Below are positions 35,652 through 45,411 of a stretch of 48,790 nt of DNA, piece by piece. Origin of the DNA: Burkholderiales bacterium (GTDB taxonomy: Bacteria; Pseudomonadota; Gammaproteobacteria; Burkholderiales; SG8-41); NCBI GenBank assembly GCA_030833315.1, contig JAURHM010000021.1, positions 1 to 48,790 on the forward strand, written 5' to 3'. A program made the position numbers and the translations under genes. How positions within the stretch are numbered: the stretch's first letter is position 1; every line of letters begins with the position of its first letter. The notes beneath the pieces are model-generated. The model was given only the letters and a program-made list of their open reading frames with translations. It was not told the DNA's origin and searched no databases.

Positions 35652-37865
35652 ATGACTTCGCTTCGTGACCGACGGCCGCATTTGACAACGCTACTGGCGC
35701 CGCTGTTTGTTTTGATCCTTGCCGCGGGCTGCAGCGAATCTCCATGGAATAACCCCTATCCGGCGGCGGAAGCGGGTTCCAATACCCTCTACACCTCGTT
35801 TTCCGAACGTCCCAAGCATCTCGATCCGGTGCAGTCCTATGCCGAGAACGAGTTTGCCTTTATTGCCAACATCTACCAGCCGCCGCTGCAGTACCACTAC
35901 CTGAAGCGGCCTTACGAATTGATCCCCTTCGGCGCCGAAACTGTGCCCGTGCCGGTTTATCTCGATGCTGCCGGGCGCCGGCTGCCGGACAGCGCACCCG
36001 CTGAACGCGTGGCCTTCAGCGAATACGTGATTACCGTCAAAAAAGGCGTGCTCTACCAGCCGCATCCGGCGCTGGCTGTGGATGAAGCGGGCAAGCCGCG
36101 CTACCACGCGCTTAGTGAAGCCGACCTGCGCAATATCGATACGCTGGGCGATTTCAGGCATACCGGCAGCCGCGAACTGGTCGCCGCCGACTATGTGCAC
36201 CAGATCAAACGGCTGGCGCATCCACGGCTGCATTCGCCGATCCTGCAGTTGATGGGCGAATACGTGGTTGGCCTGAAGGAGCTGGCGGCGGAACTGGGAA
36301 AGGCCGCCGCCGGTCTTCCGGAGCATGCTTTTATCGACCTCGATCCGCATGCCCTGTCCGGCGTCCGGGTTATCGATCGCCATACCTATGCCGTGCGCGT
36401 GCGCGGCAAGTATCCGCAGTTCGCCTATTGGCTGGCGATGCCGTTTTTTGCGCCGGTGCCGCCGGAGGCCGACCGTTTCTACGGCCAGCGCGGATTGGCG
36501 CAGAAAAACATCACGCTGGACTGGTACCCGATCGGCTCGGGGCCGTACATGCTGACGGTGAACAATCCGAACCGGCAGATGGTGCTCGAGCGCAACCCCA
36601 ACTACCGCGGCGAAACCTATCCGGTTGAAGGTGAGCCGGGTGATGCGGAACGCGGCCTGCTGAAGGATGCCGGCAAGCCGCTGCCCTTTATTGAACGCGT
36701 GGTGTTCAGTCTGGAGAAAGAGCAAATCCCGTATTGGAACAAATTCCTGCAGGGTTATTACGATGCATCGGGCATCGCCTCCGACACCTTTGACCAGGCG
36801 GTGCAGTTTTCGGGGCAGGGCGATGTCACGCTGTCGGAGGACATGGTCAAGCGCGGCATCAGTCTGCAGACCTCGCTGGCGACCAGTGTGTTCTACATGG
36901 GATTCAACATGCTCGATCCCCTGGTCGGGGGGCAGGGTGATGATCAGATGCGGGAAAGAGCGCGCAAGCTGCGGCTGGCGGTGACCATTGCCGTTGATCA
37001 GGAAGAATTCATTTCGATTTTTCGCAACGGCCGCGGCCTGCCTTCGCACGGGCCGGTGCCGCCGGGCATTTTCGGTTACCGCGATGCCGATGCCAAGGGT
37101 ATCAATCCCTATGTCTATGAATGGCGCAACGGCGAGCCGCAGCGCAAAGGCATCGATCAGGCGAAGCAGTTGCTGGCCGAAGCGGGATTTCCCAACGGCC
37201 GCGACGCCAAAACAGGACAACCCCTGCTGCTGCATCTGGATACGACGTCCAGCGGAGCCGACAGCAAGGCGCGTCTCGACTGGTATATCGCGCAGTTCGC
37301 GAAGCTTGGCATCCAGTTGGTGATCCGCGCCACCGACTTCAACCGCCTGCAGGACAAGCTTCGCCGAGGTACTGCGCAGTTGTTCTTCATGGGCTGGAAC
37401 GCCGACTATCCCGACCCGGAAAACTTTTTGTTCCTGTTCCATGGCCCGCAGTCGCGCGCAAAAACGCAGGGTGAAAACGCCGCGAATTACAGCAATCCCG
37501 AATTCGACCATCTGTTTGAACGCATGAAACACATGCCTAACGGCGCGGAGCGGCAGGCCATCATCGACCGCATGGTTGCGCTGCTGCGTCATGACGCTCC
37601 CTGGGCCTGGAGCTTTTTCCCCAAGGACTACACGCTGCATCACGGTTGGCTGATCAACCGCAAACCCAACCAGATGGCCAACAACAGCCTCAAGTACCAG
37701 CGTCTGGATGTGGCAACGCGCGCGCAGTTGCGGCGGCTGTGGAATCCGCCGGTGTTGTGGCCGCTGGGTCTGCTGGCGGCCGTGCTGGTGCTGGTTGCCT
37801 GGCCAGCCTGGGCGGCTTATCGCCGGCGCGAGCGGCGCACCGCTGTCGCAGGGGGGGTGTCATGA
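35652..37865 (+). CDS. Peptide-type ABC transporter substrate-binding lipoprotein, large form
   Basis: Family 5 extracellular solute-binding protein (oligopeptide/dipeptide/nickel class). The 737-residue protein has a lipoprotein signal with lipobox LAAGC (C27), the family start SERPKHLDPVQSYAENE, a core ending with AQLFFMGWNADYPDPENF, and, unusually, a C-terminal membrane helix (about residues 705-722, LWPLGLLAAVLVLVAWPAWA) followed by a basic tail. It is longer than typical members (500-600 aa), with an insertion around residues 75-230. It may therefore be anchored at both ends. The stop overlaps the permease start (ATGA). Ligand unknown; peptides are the best guess. Confidence 0.9.
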   Translation: MTSLRDRRPHLTTLLAPLFVLILAAGCSESPWNNPYPAAEAGSNTLYTSFSERPKHLDPVQSYAENEFAFIANIYQPPLQYHYLKRPYELIPFGAETVPVPVYLDAAGRRLPDSAPAERVAFSEYVITVKKGVLYQPHPALAVDEAGKPRYHALSEADLRNIDTLGDFRHTGSRELVAADYVHQIKRLAHPRLHSPILQLMGEYVVGLKELAAELGKAAAGLPEHAFIDLDPHALSGVRVIDRHTYAVRVRGKYPQFAYWLAMPFFAPVPPEADRFYGQRGLAQKNITLDWYPIGSGPYMLTVNNPNRQMVLERNPNYRGETYPVEGEPGDAERGLLKDAGKPLPFIERVVFSLEKEQIPYWNKFLQGYYDASGIASDTFDQAVQFSGQGDVTLSEDMVKRGISLQTSLATSVFYMGFNMLDPLVGGQGDDQMRERARKLRLAVTIAVDQEEFISIFRNGRGLPSHGPVPPGIFGYRDADAKGINPYVYEWRNGEPQRKGIDQAKQLLAEAGFPNGRDAKTGQPLLLHLDTTSSGADSKARLDWYIAQFAKLGIQLVIRATDFNRLQDKLRRGTAQLFFMGWNADYPDPENFLFLFHGPQSRAKTQGENAANYSNPEFDHLFERMKHMPNGAERQAIIDRMVALLRHDAPWAWSFFPKDYTLHHGWLINRKPNQMANNSLKYQRLDVATRAQLRRLWNPPVLWPLGLLAAVLVLVAWPAWAAYRRRERRTAVAGGVS

Positions 37866-38839
37866 CCGGTTACCTCATCCGCCGCCTGATCTATGGCGTA
37901 TTCGTGCTGATCGGCGTCAATGTGCTTACTTTCGCGCTGTTCTTTTTCGTCAACACGCCAGACGACATGGCGCGGGCGCAGCTCGGTGCGAAGCGTGTTA
38001 CCCCCGAAGCTGTGGAAAAATGGAAGCAGGAGCGGGGTTATCATAAGCCATTGTTTTTAAATGAAAAATTAAGCGGCATTCAGCGGGTCACCGACACCGT
38101 GTTTTTCGACAAGTCGGTGCGACTGTTTGCCTTTGAATTCGGATCTTCCGACCAAGGCCGCAATATCGGTTACGACATCAGCACGCGCATGTGGCCCAGT
38201 CTGGCCGTGCAGCTGCCGGCTTTCCTGATCGGCTTGCTGGTCTATATCTCGTTTGCCTTGCTGATGGCTTTTTTCCGTGCCACGGCACTCGATTTCTGGG
38301 GCGTGGTACTGTGCGTGCTGATGATGTCGGTATCGGCGCTGTTTTACATCATCGGCGGCCAGTTTCTGTTCGGCAAGCTGTGGAATCTGGTGCCGATCTC
38401 CGGTTACAACGGCGGCTTCGATGCGATCAAGTTTCTTGCGCTGCCGGTGCTGATCGGCGTGGTCAGCGGCATCGGCGGCAATGCGCGCTGGTACCGCACG
38501 ATTTTCCTGGAGGAAATCAGCAAGGACTACGTGCGCACCGCACGCGCCAAGGGTTTGAGTGAAGCGCGCGTGCTGTTCCGTCATGTGCTGCAGAACGCGA
38601 TGATCCCGATCCTCACCGGCGTGGTGGTGGTGATTCCGCTGCTGTTCATGGGCGCGCTGATCACCGAATCCTTTTTCGGCATTCCGGGGCTGGGCAGTTA
38701 CACCATTGACGCCATCAGCCAGCAGGATTTCGCCATCGTGCGGGTGATGGTGTTTCTCGGTTCCGTGCTTTATGTGATCGGTCTGATCATGACCGACCTG
38801 TCCTATACGCTGGTCGATCCGCGGGTGCGTTTCTCATGA
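37862..38839 (+). CDS. ABC transporter permease, DppB/YejB type
   Basis: Inner-membrane permease of 325 residues. The N-terminal helix motif TGYLIRRLIYGVFVLIGVNV is typical of the DppB/OppB group. The cytoplasmic EAA loop reads EEISKDYVRTARAKGLSEAR, followed by LFRHVLQNAMIPILT. A long periplasmic loop (about residues 30-105) separates the first two helices, as in YejB. It overlaps both neighbours by four bases (ATGA), so stoichiometry is probably set by translational coupling. Confidence 0.92.
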   Translation: MTGYLIRRLIYGVFVLIGVNVLTFALFFFVNTPDDMARAQLGAKRVTPEAVEKWKQERGYHKPLFLNEKLSGIQRVTDTVFFDKSVRLFAFEFGSSDQGRNIGYDISTRMWPSLAVQLPAFLIGLLVYISFALLMAFFRATALDFWGVVLCVLMMSVSALFYIIGGQFLFGKLWNLVPISGYNGGFDAIKFLALPVLIGVVSGIGGNARWYRTIFLEEISKDYVRTARAKGLSEARVLFRHVLQNAMIPILTGVVVVIPLLFMGALITESFFGIPGLGSYTIDAISQQDFAIVRVMVFLGSVLYVIGLIMTDLSYTLVDPRVRFS

Positions 38840-40263
38840 ACCTGCTGCCTTTCCGCTTCGAGCTGCTGTGGACGGATGCGCTGGTCTGGGTGCTGGTGGC
38901 TGCCGTGATCGGGTATGCGGTATACGCGCGGGCCCGGCCGCATCTGCGTGCGCCCTGGTCGCGCGTCAGCCGCAGCGCCAGCGGCATGGCGGCGGCGGTG
39001 ATTCTTGCTGCTTTTGTGTTGGCCGGCCTGCTTGATTCCATCCATTACCGTCCGGCGCTGCCGCCGCAGGACGGCAAAGCGGCATACGCCACCGAATTGC
39101 GCAGCCTGCTCGATCTCACGCTGCAGCCCTTGCGCGACAAACGGGAAAAGACTTATTCCGCACCTCTGGCCACGCATCTGTATGCCAAGGAGACCGTGCT
39201 GCTGCCTGATGGCCGCGAAGTGCGTGAATTCCCGCGGTTGCGCCATGGCGGGGCGCATCTGAAAAATCCCGCGGCTGACTGGGCCGGGGATGTCGCCCTG
39301 CGCGGATTCCGCGGACTGGCGGTGGCACTGCTGATCTGGTTCAGCGTTGCGTTAGCGCTGAGCGCAGCAGTGGCGCAACGCAGCGGCAACGGTATTGAAC
39401 AGTCCTGGGGCGACATCTGGCGCGGTCGCACGGCAATACCCTGGCGCGCTGCGCTGTGTGCACTGGCGGCGCTCGCAGTGTTTGCCGGGCCGGTCATCGC
39501 ACTGGCGCCGCTTTACCATGTGTTCGGCACCGACAAGGTCGGGCAGGACGTGTTGTACCAGGCGCTGAAAAGCATTCGCACGGGCATGGTGATCGGTACA
39601 CTGGCAACGCTGGTGATGCTGCCATTTGCGCTGCTGCTCGGGGTGATGGCAGGTTATTTCAAAGGCAGGGTGGACGACATGATCCAGTATCTTTATACAA
39701 CCTTGTCCTCAATTCCCGGGGTGTTACTGATAGCGGCCTCGGTGCTGATGATGCAGGTCTATATCGAAAACAATGCGTCGCTGTTTCCGAGCAGCGAAAT
39801 CCGCGCCGACGTGCGCCTGATCGCGCTGTGCGTGATCCTCGGCGTGACCAGCTGGACGGGGCTGTGCCGGCTGCTGCGCGGCGAGACGCTGAAGCTGCGT
39901 GAACTCGAATACATCCAGGCGGCGCATGCCTTTGGCGTCTCGCACTGGCGCATCATGATGCGCCATGTGATGCCCAACGTGATGCATATCGTGATGATCG
40001 CGCTGGTCATGGATTTCAGTGGTCTGGTGCTGGCGGAAGCGGTGCTGTCCTATGTCGGGGTCGGCGTCGACCCGTCGATGATCAGCTTCGGCACGATGAT
40101 CAACAGCGCACGCCTGGAAATGGCGCGCGAACCGATGGTCTGGTGGTCGCTGGCTGCGGCCTTTGTGTTCATGCTGGCGCTGGTGCTTGCTGCGAACCTG
40201 TTTGCGGATGCGGTGCGCGATGCCTTTGATCCGCGGCTGGTGCGGGCGGGGGCAGTGGCATGA
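38836..40263 (+). CDS. ABC transporter permease, DppC/YejE type with N-terminal extension
   Basis: A 475-residue permease, about 130-175 residues longer than usual DppC/YejE proteins. The normal permease core occupies about residues 210-470, with GTDKVGQDVLYQALKSIRTG and the EAA loop LRELEYIQAAHAFGVSHWR followed by MMRHVMPNVMHIVM. In front are three extra helices (about 10-30, 52-70, 158-182) and a soluble periplasmic loop (about 75-155) containing EKTYSAPLATHLYAKE. The loop may contact the enlarged binding protein; this is inference. It overlaps the genes on both sides by four bases. Confidence 0.9.
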   Translation: MNLLPFRFELLWTDALVWVLVAAVIGYAVYARARPHLRAPWSRVSRSASGMAAAVILAAFVLAGLLDSIHYRPALPPQDGKAAYATELRSLLDLTLQPLRDKREKTYSAPLATHLYAKETVLLPDGREVREFPRLRHGGAHLKNPAADWAGDVALRGFRGLAVALLIWFSVALALSAAVAQRSGNGIEQSWGDIWRGRTAIPWRAALCALAALAVFAGPVIALAPLYHVFGTDKVGQDVLYQALKSIRTGMVIGTLATLVMLPFALLLGVMAGYFKGRVDDMIQYLYTTLSSIPGVLLIAASVLMMQVYIENNASLFPSSEIRADVRLIALCVILGVTSWTGLCRLLRGETLKLRELEYIQAAHAFGVSHWRIMMRHVMPNVMHIVMIALVMDFSGLVLAEAVLSYVGVGVDPSMISFGTMINSARLEMAREPMVWWSLAAAFVFMLALVLAANLFADAVRDAFDPRLVRAGAVA

Positions 40264-42290
40264 GTAAAAAAATATTGTTGAGCGTACGTGACCTGCGCAC
40301 TCAGATCCGCGGCGATGGTCCGCCAGTGCGCGCCGTTGATGGTGTGTCTTTTGATATTGCCGCCGGGGAGACTTTTGCGCTGGTCGGTGAGTCGGGTTGC
40401 GGCAAATCGATGACGGCGCTGTCGATCATGCGTCTGCTGCCGGATGCCGCGGCAATTAGCGGTGGCACGGTGGAGCTCGACGGCGAAAACCTGATGGCCT
40501 TGCCGGAAACGCAGATGCGTGATGTGCGCGGCCGCCGTGTGGCGATGATTTTCCAGGAACCCGGCCTGTCGCTCAATCCGGTGATGACTATCGGCGCACA
40601 GATTGCCGAATCGGTGCGCCGGCATACTGCGCTGACCGGGGCTGCGGTCGATGCGCGGGTGATCGAACTGCTGGAGGCGGTGCGTATGCCTGATGCATCG
40701 CGGCGCGTCGGCGAATACCCCTTCCAGCTCTCCGGCGGCATGAAGCAGCGGGTGATGATCGCGATGGCGCTGGCTTGCGACCCCGCGCTGCTGATCGCCG
40801 ATGAGCCGACCACCGCGCTTGATGTCACGGTTCAGGCTCAGGTACTGGAGCTGCTGCGCGACCTGCAGCGTTCACGCGGCATGGCAATGCTGCTGATCAC
40901 CCACGATCTCGGCGTCGTTGCGCAGATGGCGCAGCAGGTGGCGGTAATGTATGCCGGCGAAATCATCGAGACGGGGCCGGTGCAGACCTTCTTCGACGGT
41001 CCCGCACACCCGTATTCACGCAAGCTATTTGATTCGCTGCCGGAACGTGCCGGTCGCAATCGCCTGCTGGCGGCGATACCCGGTGCGGTGCCGCCGTTGA
41101 GCCGGCGTTTCGAAGGCTGCCGTTTTGCCGAGCGTTGTGACCGCGTGCTGCCGCATTGCGCCGGCACGGTGCCGGCCTGGCATGCGGTAGGTGAAAAACA
41201 TGATGCCCGCTGCCATTTATATGCCGATGCTGACGGGACGTCTGTGGTGAAGTCGGCGACCGCCTCCGGCTCAGGTGCGCAGATCGCAGTGCGACGTGCG
41301 GAAGATGAGTGCAGTGCTGCCTTGCTACAGGTGAAGAATCTGCAGGTGCATTTCCCGATCCGCAAGGGTTTGCTGCAGCGGGTATCCGGCCATGTGTACG
41401 CGGTTGATGGCGTGACGCTGGACATTTTTCCCGGCAGGACGCTGGGGCTGGTCGGTGAGTCGGGCTGTGGTAAGACCACTGTCGGCAAAGGCCTGTTGCG
41501 GCTGGTGGCGCCCACCGGCGGGCAGGTCTTGCTGGGTGGAGGGGATTTTCTCGCCCTCGGCCGCGACGCGCTGCGTCGACGGCGCCGTGATGTGCAGATT
41601 ATTTTTCAGGATCCTTACGCCTCACTCAACCCGCGGGTGCGCATCGGCGATGCACTGGAGGAAGGACTGCTCGCGCTGGATGTCGGTAGCGGCGCTGCGG
41701 ACCGCCAGCAGCGCATTGACGCCTTGCTGACCGAGGTGGGATTGTCGCCCGAAGTCAAAGGCCGTTATCCCCATGAATTTTCCGGCGGCCAGCGCCAGCG
41801 CATCGCGATTGCCCGCGCCTTGTCCGTGGAGCCGCGGCTGATTGTCTGTGATGAACCGACCAGCGCGCTGGATGTGTCGGTGCAGGCGCAGATATTGAAT
41901 CTGCTGAAACGCCTGCAGCGTGAGAAGGGGCTGGCCTATCTGTTCATCAGCCACAACATGTCGGTGATCGATTACATGGCCGATGAGGTAGCGGTGATGT
42001 ATCTGGGCCGTATTGTCGAGCAGGGTTCGGTGGATGATGTGCTGCGCGCGCCGCAGCATCCCTATACCCGCTCGCTGCTGGCGGCGGTGCCGGTGGCGGA
42101 TCCGCAGGCCGTCAGGCCGGTATTGCGACTGGCGGGCGATCTGCCCTCACCGGTGAATCCGCCGGCGGGTTGCCATTTTCATCCGCGCTGCGGTGTGGCC
42201 GTGGCAGCATGCGCGACCAACTACCCGGTCGAGCAACGTTTCAGCGCGACCCATCTTGTGTGCTGCCATCTATGCAAAAAGACGGATTAA
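40260..42290 (+). CDS. Fused double ABC ATPase, DppD-DppF / YejF type
   Basis: A 676-residue protein with two complete nucleotide-binding domains. The first has Walker A GESGCGKSMTAL, signature LSGGMKQRVMIA and Walker B LLIADEPTTALD; the second (from about 360) has GESGCGKTTVGKG, FSGGQRQRIAIA and LIVCDEPTSALD. Each is followed by the oligopeptide-transporter C-terminal segment with cysteines (CRFAERCDRVLPHC and CHFHPRCGVAVAAC). Fusion of both ATPases in one chain resembles YejF. It completes the operon: binding protein, two permeases, ATPase. Its stop TAA overlaps the convergent mltD stop within the same four bases TTAA (42287-42290). Confidence 0.94.
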   Translation: MSKKILLSVRDLRTQIRGDGPPVRAVDGVSFDIAAGETFALVGESGCGKSMTALSIMRLLPDAAAISGGTVELDGENLMALPETQMRDVRGRRVAMIFQEPGLSLNPVMTIGAQIAESVRRHTALTGAAVDARVIELLEAVRMPDASRRVGEYPFQLSGGMKQRVMIAMALACDPALLIADEPTTALDVTVQAQVLELLRDLQRSRGMAMLLITHDLGVVAQMAQQVAVMYAGEIIETGPVQTFFDGPAHPYSRKLFDSLPERAGRNRLLAAIPGAVPPLSRRFEGCRFAERCDRVLPHCAGTVPAWHAVGEKHDARCHLYADADGTSVVKSATASGSGAQIAVRRAEDECSAALLQVKNLQVHFPIRKGLLQRVSGHVYAVDGVTLDIFPGRTLGLVGESGCGKTTVGKGLLRLVAPTGGQVLLGGGDFLALGRDALRRRRRDVQIIFQDPYASLNPRVRIGDALEEGLLALDVGSGAADRQQRIDALLTEVGLSPEVKGRYPHEFSGGQRQRIAIARALSVEPRLIVCDEPTSALDVSVQAQILNLLKRLQREKGLAYLFISHNMSVIDYMADEVAVMYLGRIVEQGSVDDVLRAPQHPYTRSLLAAVPVADPQAVRPVLRLAGDLPSPVNPPAGCHFHPRCGVAVAACATNYPVEQRFSATHLVCCHLCKKTD

Positions 42291-43696
42291 CGGCGGGTTT
42301 GCGAGGCGACCACTGCGGGCTTGTCCTGCCTGGGTTTGGGCGTCGCTTTGACCGGGGTCGTAGCGCGTTTCGCCGGCGAACGTTTGGCTGCCATGGTTTT
42401 GGTGGCGTGTTTCACCGGTTTGCTGCCGGCGCTGGCGTGGGTGGTGCGTGCAGCCTTGTAGGCCTTGGGCAGTGACACCGGCGTCGCCGGCAGATCGGGC
42501 AGATTAGGCGTCGCGCCGTTCTTGACCGGAACCAGCAGCGGCAGTCCGGTGCGGAACTTGTTGCTGGCGGTGATGTTATTGACCTGCTTCAGTTCGTTCA
42601 CGCTCATGCCGTAATTAGCGGCGATTTTTTCCGGTTTTTCGCCGGCTTTAACCGTATGTGCTTGCCACGACACCAGCGGCTTGTCGCTGTTTTCGATATT
42701 GGCCCGGAACAGGGAAATACGGTTGCGCGGCAGCACGATGGTTTCACTGCCGTCGGACTTGATCACCGGCTTGTTGTGCGCGGGATTGAGGAAGCGGAAT
42801 TCATCCAGCGTCATGTCGGCAAACCTCGCGGCGAGTTTGATGTCGATGTGGCGCTTGACGCTGATCACTTCGAAGTAGGGTTCGTTGGGGATGCTGGCCA
42901 GCTTGACACCGAAACGCGCCGGGTCGGCGATGATGTTTTTGACTGCAATCAGCTTGGGCAGATAGTTGCGCGTCTCCGCCGGCATGGTCAGGCTGGCGTA
43001 ATCGGTCGGCAGGCCTTTGGCCTGGTTGCGTGCGATGGCGCGGCTGACTGCACCTTCGCCCCAGTTGTAGGAGGCCAGCGCGAGTTCCCAGTCGCCGAAC
43101 ATGCCGTAGAGTTTTTCCAGGTAGTCCAGCGCGGCATTGGTAGCGGCGATGACATCGCGTCGGCCGTCATACCACCAGTTCTGGCGCAGGCCGTAGAGCC
43201 GGCCTGTCGACGGGATGAACTGCCACAGGCCCGATGCATGCGCTTTGGAGTAAGCCTGCGGGTTGTATGCGGATTCGATCATCGGCAGTAGCGCCACTTC
43301 GGCCGGCATCTTGCGGCGTTCGATTTCTTCGATGATGTGGAACAGGTAATGGCTGCTGCGATCCACCATGCGCGCGAAATAATCGGGCTTGGCGGAGTAG
43401 AAGTTTTCCCAGTGGCGAACCAGATCGGTATCCATGGGTTTCATGGTGTAACCGTTGCGTACGCGTTCCCAGACGTCTTTGGGCGGTGCCTTGACCTGGG
43501 GTTCCGTAACCACTGCAGCTGCTGCGACCGGACTTACCGGTCCGGCCTGAGCGGCGATTATGACGATCGGATCCTGAGTCTGGGGCTGCAGCCCGGAGGC
43601 ACCCTCGGTTGCGGCCATTTCACCAGGCAATTGCGCGCAGGCGGCCGCAAAGACGACGAAGCTGATGAGGGTGTAGCGCGCAGCGATTTTGATCAT
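42287..43696 (-). CDS. mltD: Membrane-bound lytic murein transglycosylase D
   Basis: Cleaves peptidoglycan glycan strands to 1,6-anhydro ends in the periplasm. The 469-residue lipoprotein has a lipobox near residue 20 (FAAACAQ), the family 1 transglycosylase domain with catalytic glutamate in LLPMIESAYNP and SGLWQFIPSTGRLYGL, then one clear LysM motif (HTVKAGEKPEKIAANYG ... LKQVNNITASNKF), and a Lys/Ala/Pro-rich tail (about 415-469). E. coli MltD carries two LysM repeats; I see one certain here and a degenerate region before it (YFEVISVKRHIDIKLAARFA). Its neighbours gloB, methyltransferase, rnhA and dnaQ match the enterobacterial mltD-gloB-yafS-rnhA-dnaQ order. Confidence 0.94.
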   Translation of the reverse strand: MIKIAARYTLISFVVFAAACAQLPGEMAATEGASGLQPQTQDPIVIIAAQAGPVSPVAAAAVVTEPQVKAPPKDVWERVRNGYTMKPMDTDLVRHWENFYSAKPDYFARMVDRSSHYLFHIIEEIERRKMPAEVALLPMIESAYNPQAYSKAHASGLWQFIPSTGRLYGLRQNWWYDGRRDVIAATNAALDYLEKLYGMFGDWELALASYNWGEGAVSRAIARNQAKGLPTDYASLTMPAETRNYLPKLIAVKNIIADPARFGVKLASIPNEPYFEVISVKRHIDIKLAARFADMTLDEFRFLNPAHNKPVIKSDGSETIVLPRNRISLFRANIENSDKPLVSWQAHTVKAGEKPEKIAANYGMSVNELKQVNNITASNKFRTGLPLLVPVKNGATPNLPDLPATPVSLPKAYKAARTTHASAGSKPVKHATKTMAAKRSPAKRATTPVKATPKPRQDKPAVVASQTRR

Positions 43697-43835
43697 GCAG
43701 AAGATTCCGGTGGCAGCCTGACAATGGGCGGATGTTAGCCGCCGGGCGGCGGGCTTGTCAAACCGGATTATTCTTCAAAATCAAGGTTTTACTAAAAAAA
43801 TACAGGGGTTTGGCGTGAAATGCGCCACAACACGC

Positions 43836-44606
43836 TCAGAAATTATTCTTCCAGTCGCGGATTTCAGCCAGAACACTGACCGGATCGGAAAGTGTTTTGC
43901 CGGCGCGCGCGCTTGCGGTTTTGATGACGCCCGGAGCATTGACCCGGACAAACGGGTTGGTGGCTTTTTCCTGGGCGATGGTCGAGGGCAGCGTCGGCAG
44001 GTCCTGGTCGCGCAGCGCCTGCATGCGGGCTTCGAGCGCCGGCAACTGCGTATTGTCGGGTTCCGCGGCGCGGGCGAACTTGATGTTGGACAGCGTGTAT
44101 TCGTGACCGCAGTAGACGCGGGTGTCGTCGGGTAGGCGTGCCAGCCGGGTCAGCGAATCGTGCATCTGCCGCGGCGTGCCTTCAAAAAGGCGACCGCAAC
44201 CGGCGGCAAACAGTGTGTCACCGCAGAACAGCATGCCGCCGCCGACAAAAGCGATATGCGAGCGGGTATGGGCGGGTATTTCCAGTGTTTCCATGTCGAT
44301 GTCGAAGTGGGGTAACTGAAAATGCTGGCCGTCGGCGAGCCGGACGCTGACTTCGGGAATACGTTCGTCGCGTGGACCGAATACCGGTGCCGGTGCATAA
44401 GCTAGCAGTGCGGCATTGCCGCCGACATGGTCGGCGTGGTGATGGGTGTTGAGGATGGCGGCTAGCGTCAGTTTTTCGCGCTTCAGGTAATCGATGACCG
44501 GCTGCGCTTCACCTGGATCAACAACAACGGCATGTGAGCCGTCGCGGATGGTCCAGATGTAATTGTCGGCGAAGGCGCGCAGCGCCACGACTTCATAGGC
44601 AGCCAT
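43836..44606 (-). CDS. gloB: Hydroxyacylglutathione hydrolase (glyoxalase II)
   Basis: Hydrolyses S-lactoylglutathione to lactate and glutathione, completing methylglyoxal detoxification. The 256-residue metallo-beta-lactamase-fold protein shows the binuclear metal motif THHHADH (residues 54-60), FCGDTLFAAGCGRLFEG, and YCGHEYTLSNIKFA, plus a C-terminal NPFVR substrate-binding segment. Length is normal. It starts 49 bases from the divergent methyltransferase gene, so both share a short regulatory gap. A 139-base gap separates it from mltD downstream; no gene is seen there. Confidence 0.95.
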   Translation of the reverse strand: MAAYEVVALRAFADNYIWTIRDGSHAVVVDPGEAQPVIDYLKREKLTLAAILNTHHHADHVGGNAALLAYAPAPVFGPRDERIPEVSVRLADGQHFQLPHFDIDMETLEIPAHTRSHIAFVGGGMLFCGDTLFAAGCGRLFEGTPRQMHDSLTRLARLPDDTRVYCGHEYTLSNIKFARAAEPDNTQLPALEARMQALRDQDLPTLPSTIAQEKATNPFVRVNAPGVIKTASARAGKTLSDPVSVLAEIRDWKNNF

Positions 44607-44655
44607 TTATTGCTCCGTTACAGATGAGCGGCCGATTATGATTTAAACTTGCGTC

Positions 44656-45411
44656 ATGTCAATTGCCGACGGGATGACCGCAGCGACGCAGTGGCTGGAG
44701 ACGCCGCCCGGCCGGTATGTGCTTGCGCGCGAGCAGGTCTATTTTGACAATGCCGTTGCCGATATTTTCGGTTACCACGCGCTGCAGCTCGGCATGGAGG
44801 AACTCGATCTGCTGCGCGGCAGCCGCATTCCGCTGCGTGTGCATGTGGGGCGCGGCGCCAAGGCCGGGCTGCGTGCCGATTTCCGCGATCTGCCGATTGA
44901 ATCGAACAGCGTCGATCTGATGGTGTTGCCGCATACCCTGGAGTTTTCCGATCATCCCCACCAGATCGTACGCGAAGTGGCGCGCGCATTGCGGCCCGAA
45001 GGTCAGGTGGTGATTGCCGGCTTCAATCCGGTGAGCCTGTGGGGGCTGCGCCGCGGTTTCGGGCGGCGTGACGAATATCCCTGGCAGGGGCGTTTCATTC
45101 ACCTGGCGCGGGTCAAGGACTGGTTCGCGCTTCTGGGACTGGAGATTGTTGCTGGCTCCATGGCCTGTTACGCGCCGCCCTGTGCCGACCAGAAATGGCT
45201 GGACCGTTTTGCGTTCATGGAAAAAGCCGGCGACCGCTGGTGGCCCATCGCCGGTGGTGTATTTTTCCTGCAGGCGATCAAGCGCGTGCGCGGCATTCGC
45301 CTGATCATGCCGAAGTGGAATGACAGCGTGGTGCCCAACAAGAATCTGGCGCCGATGCCGGAGCGTGTAAGCGACAAGGAAGGAATGGCGGCGAGGACGC
45401 GCGTGCAATGA
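44656..45411 (+). CDS. YafS-like SAM-dependent methyltransferase
   Basis: A 251-residue class I methyltransferase-fold protein at the place of E. coli yafS, between gloB and rnhA. The post-I region is recognisable: [20 protein letters not shown] (acid after motif II) and [20 protein letters not shown] (motif III). Motif I, normally a glycine-rich E/DxGxGxG, is poorly kept ([12 protein letters not shown]), as I recall for this family. Substrate unknown. Its stop overlaps the rnhA start by four bases (ATGA), giving a coupled methyltransferase-rnhA-dnaQ operon. Confidence 0.85.
   Translation: MSIADGMTAATQWLETPPGRYVLAREQVYFDNAVADIFGYHALQLGMEELDLLRGSRIPLRVHVGRGAKAGLRADFRDLPIESNSVDLMVLPHTLEFSDHPHQIVREVARALRPEGQVVIAGFNPVSLWGLRRGFGRRDEYPWQGRFIHLARVKDWFALLGLEIVAGSMACYAPPCADQKWLDRFAFMEKAGDRWWPIAGGVFFLQAIKRVRGIRLIMPKWNDSVVPNKNLAPMPERVSDKEGMAARTRVQ

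Noticed and set aside
35652-42290. Naming the operon yejABEF or dppABCDF
   Set aside because: Architecture is similar (fused ATPase as in YejF) but the receptor and second permease are much larger; orthology cannot be shown from sequence alone.
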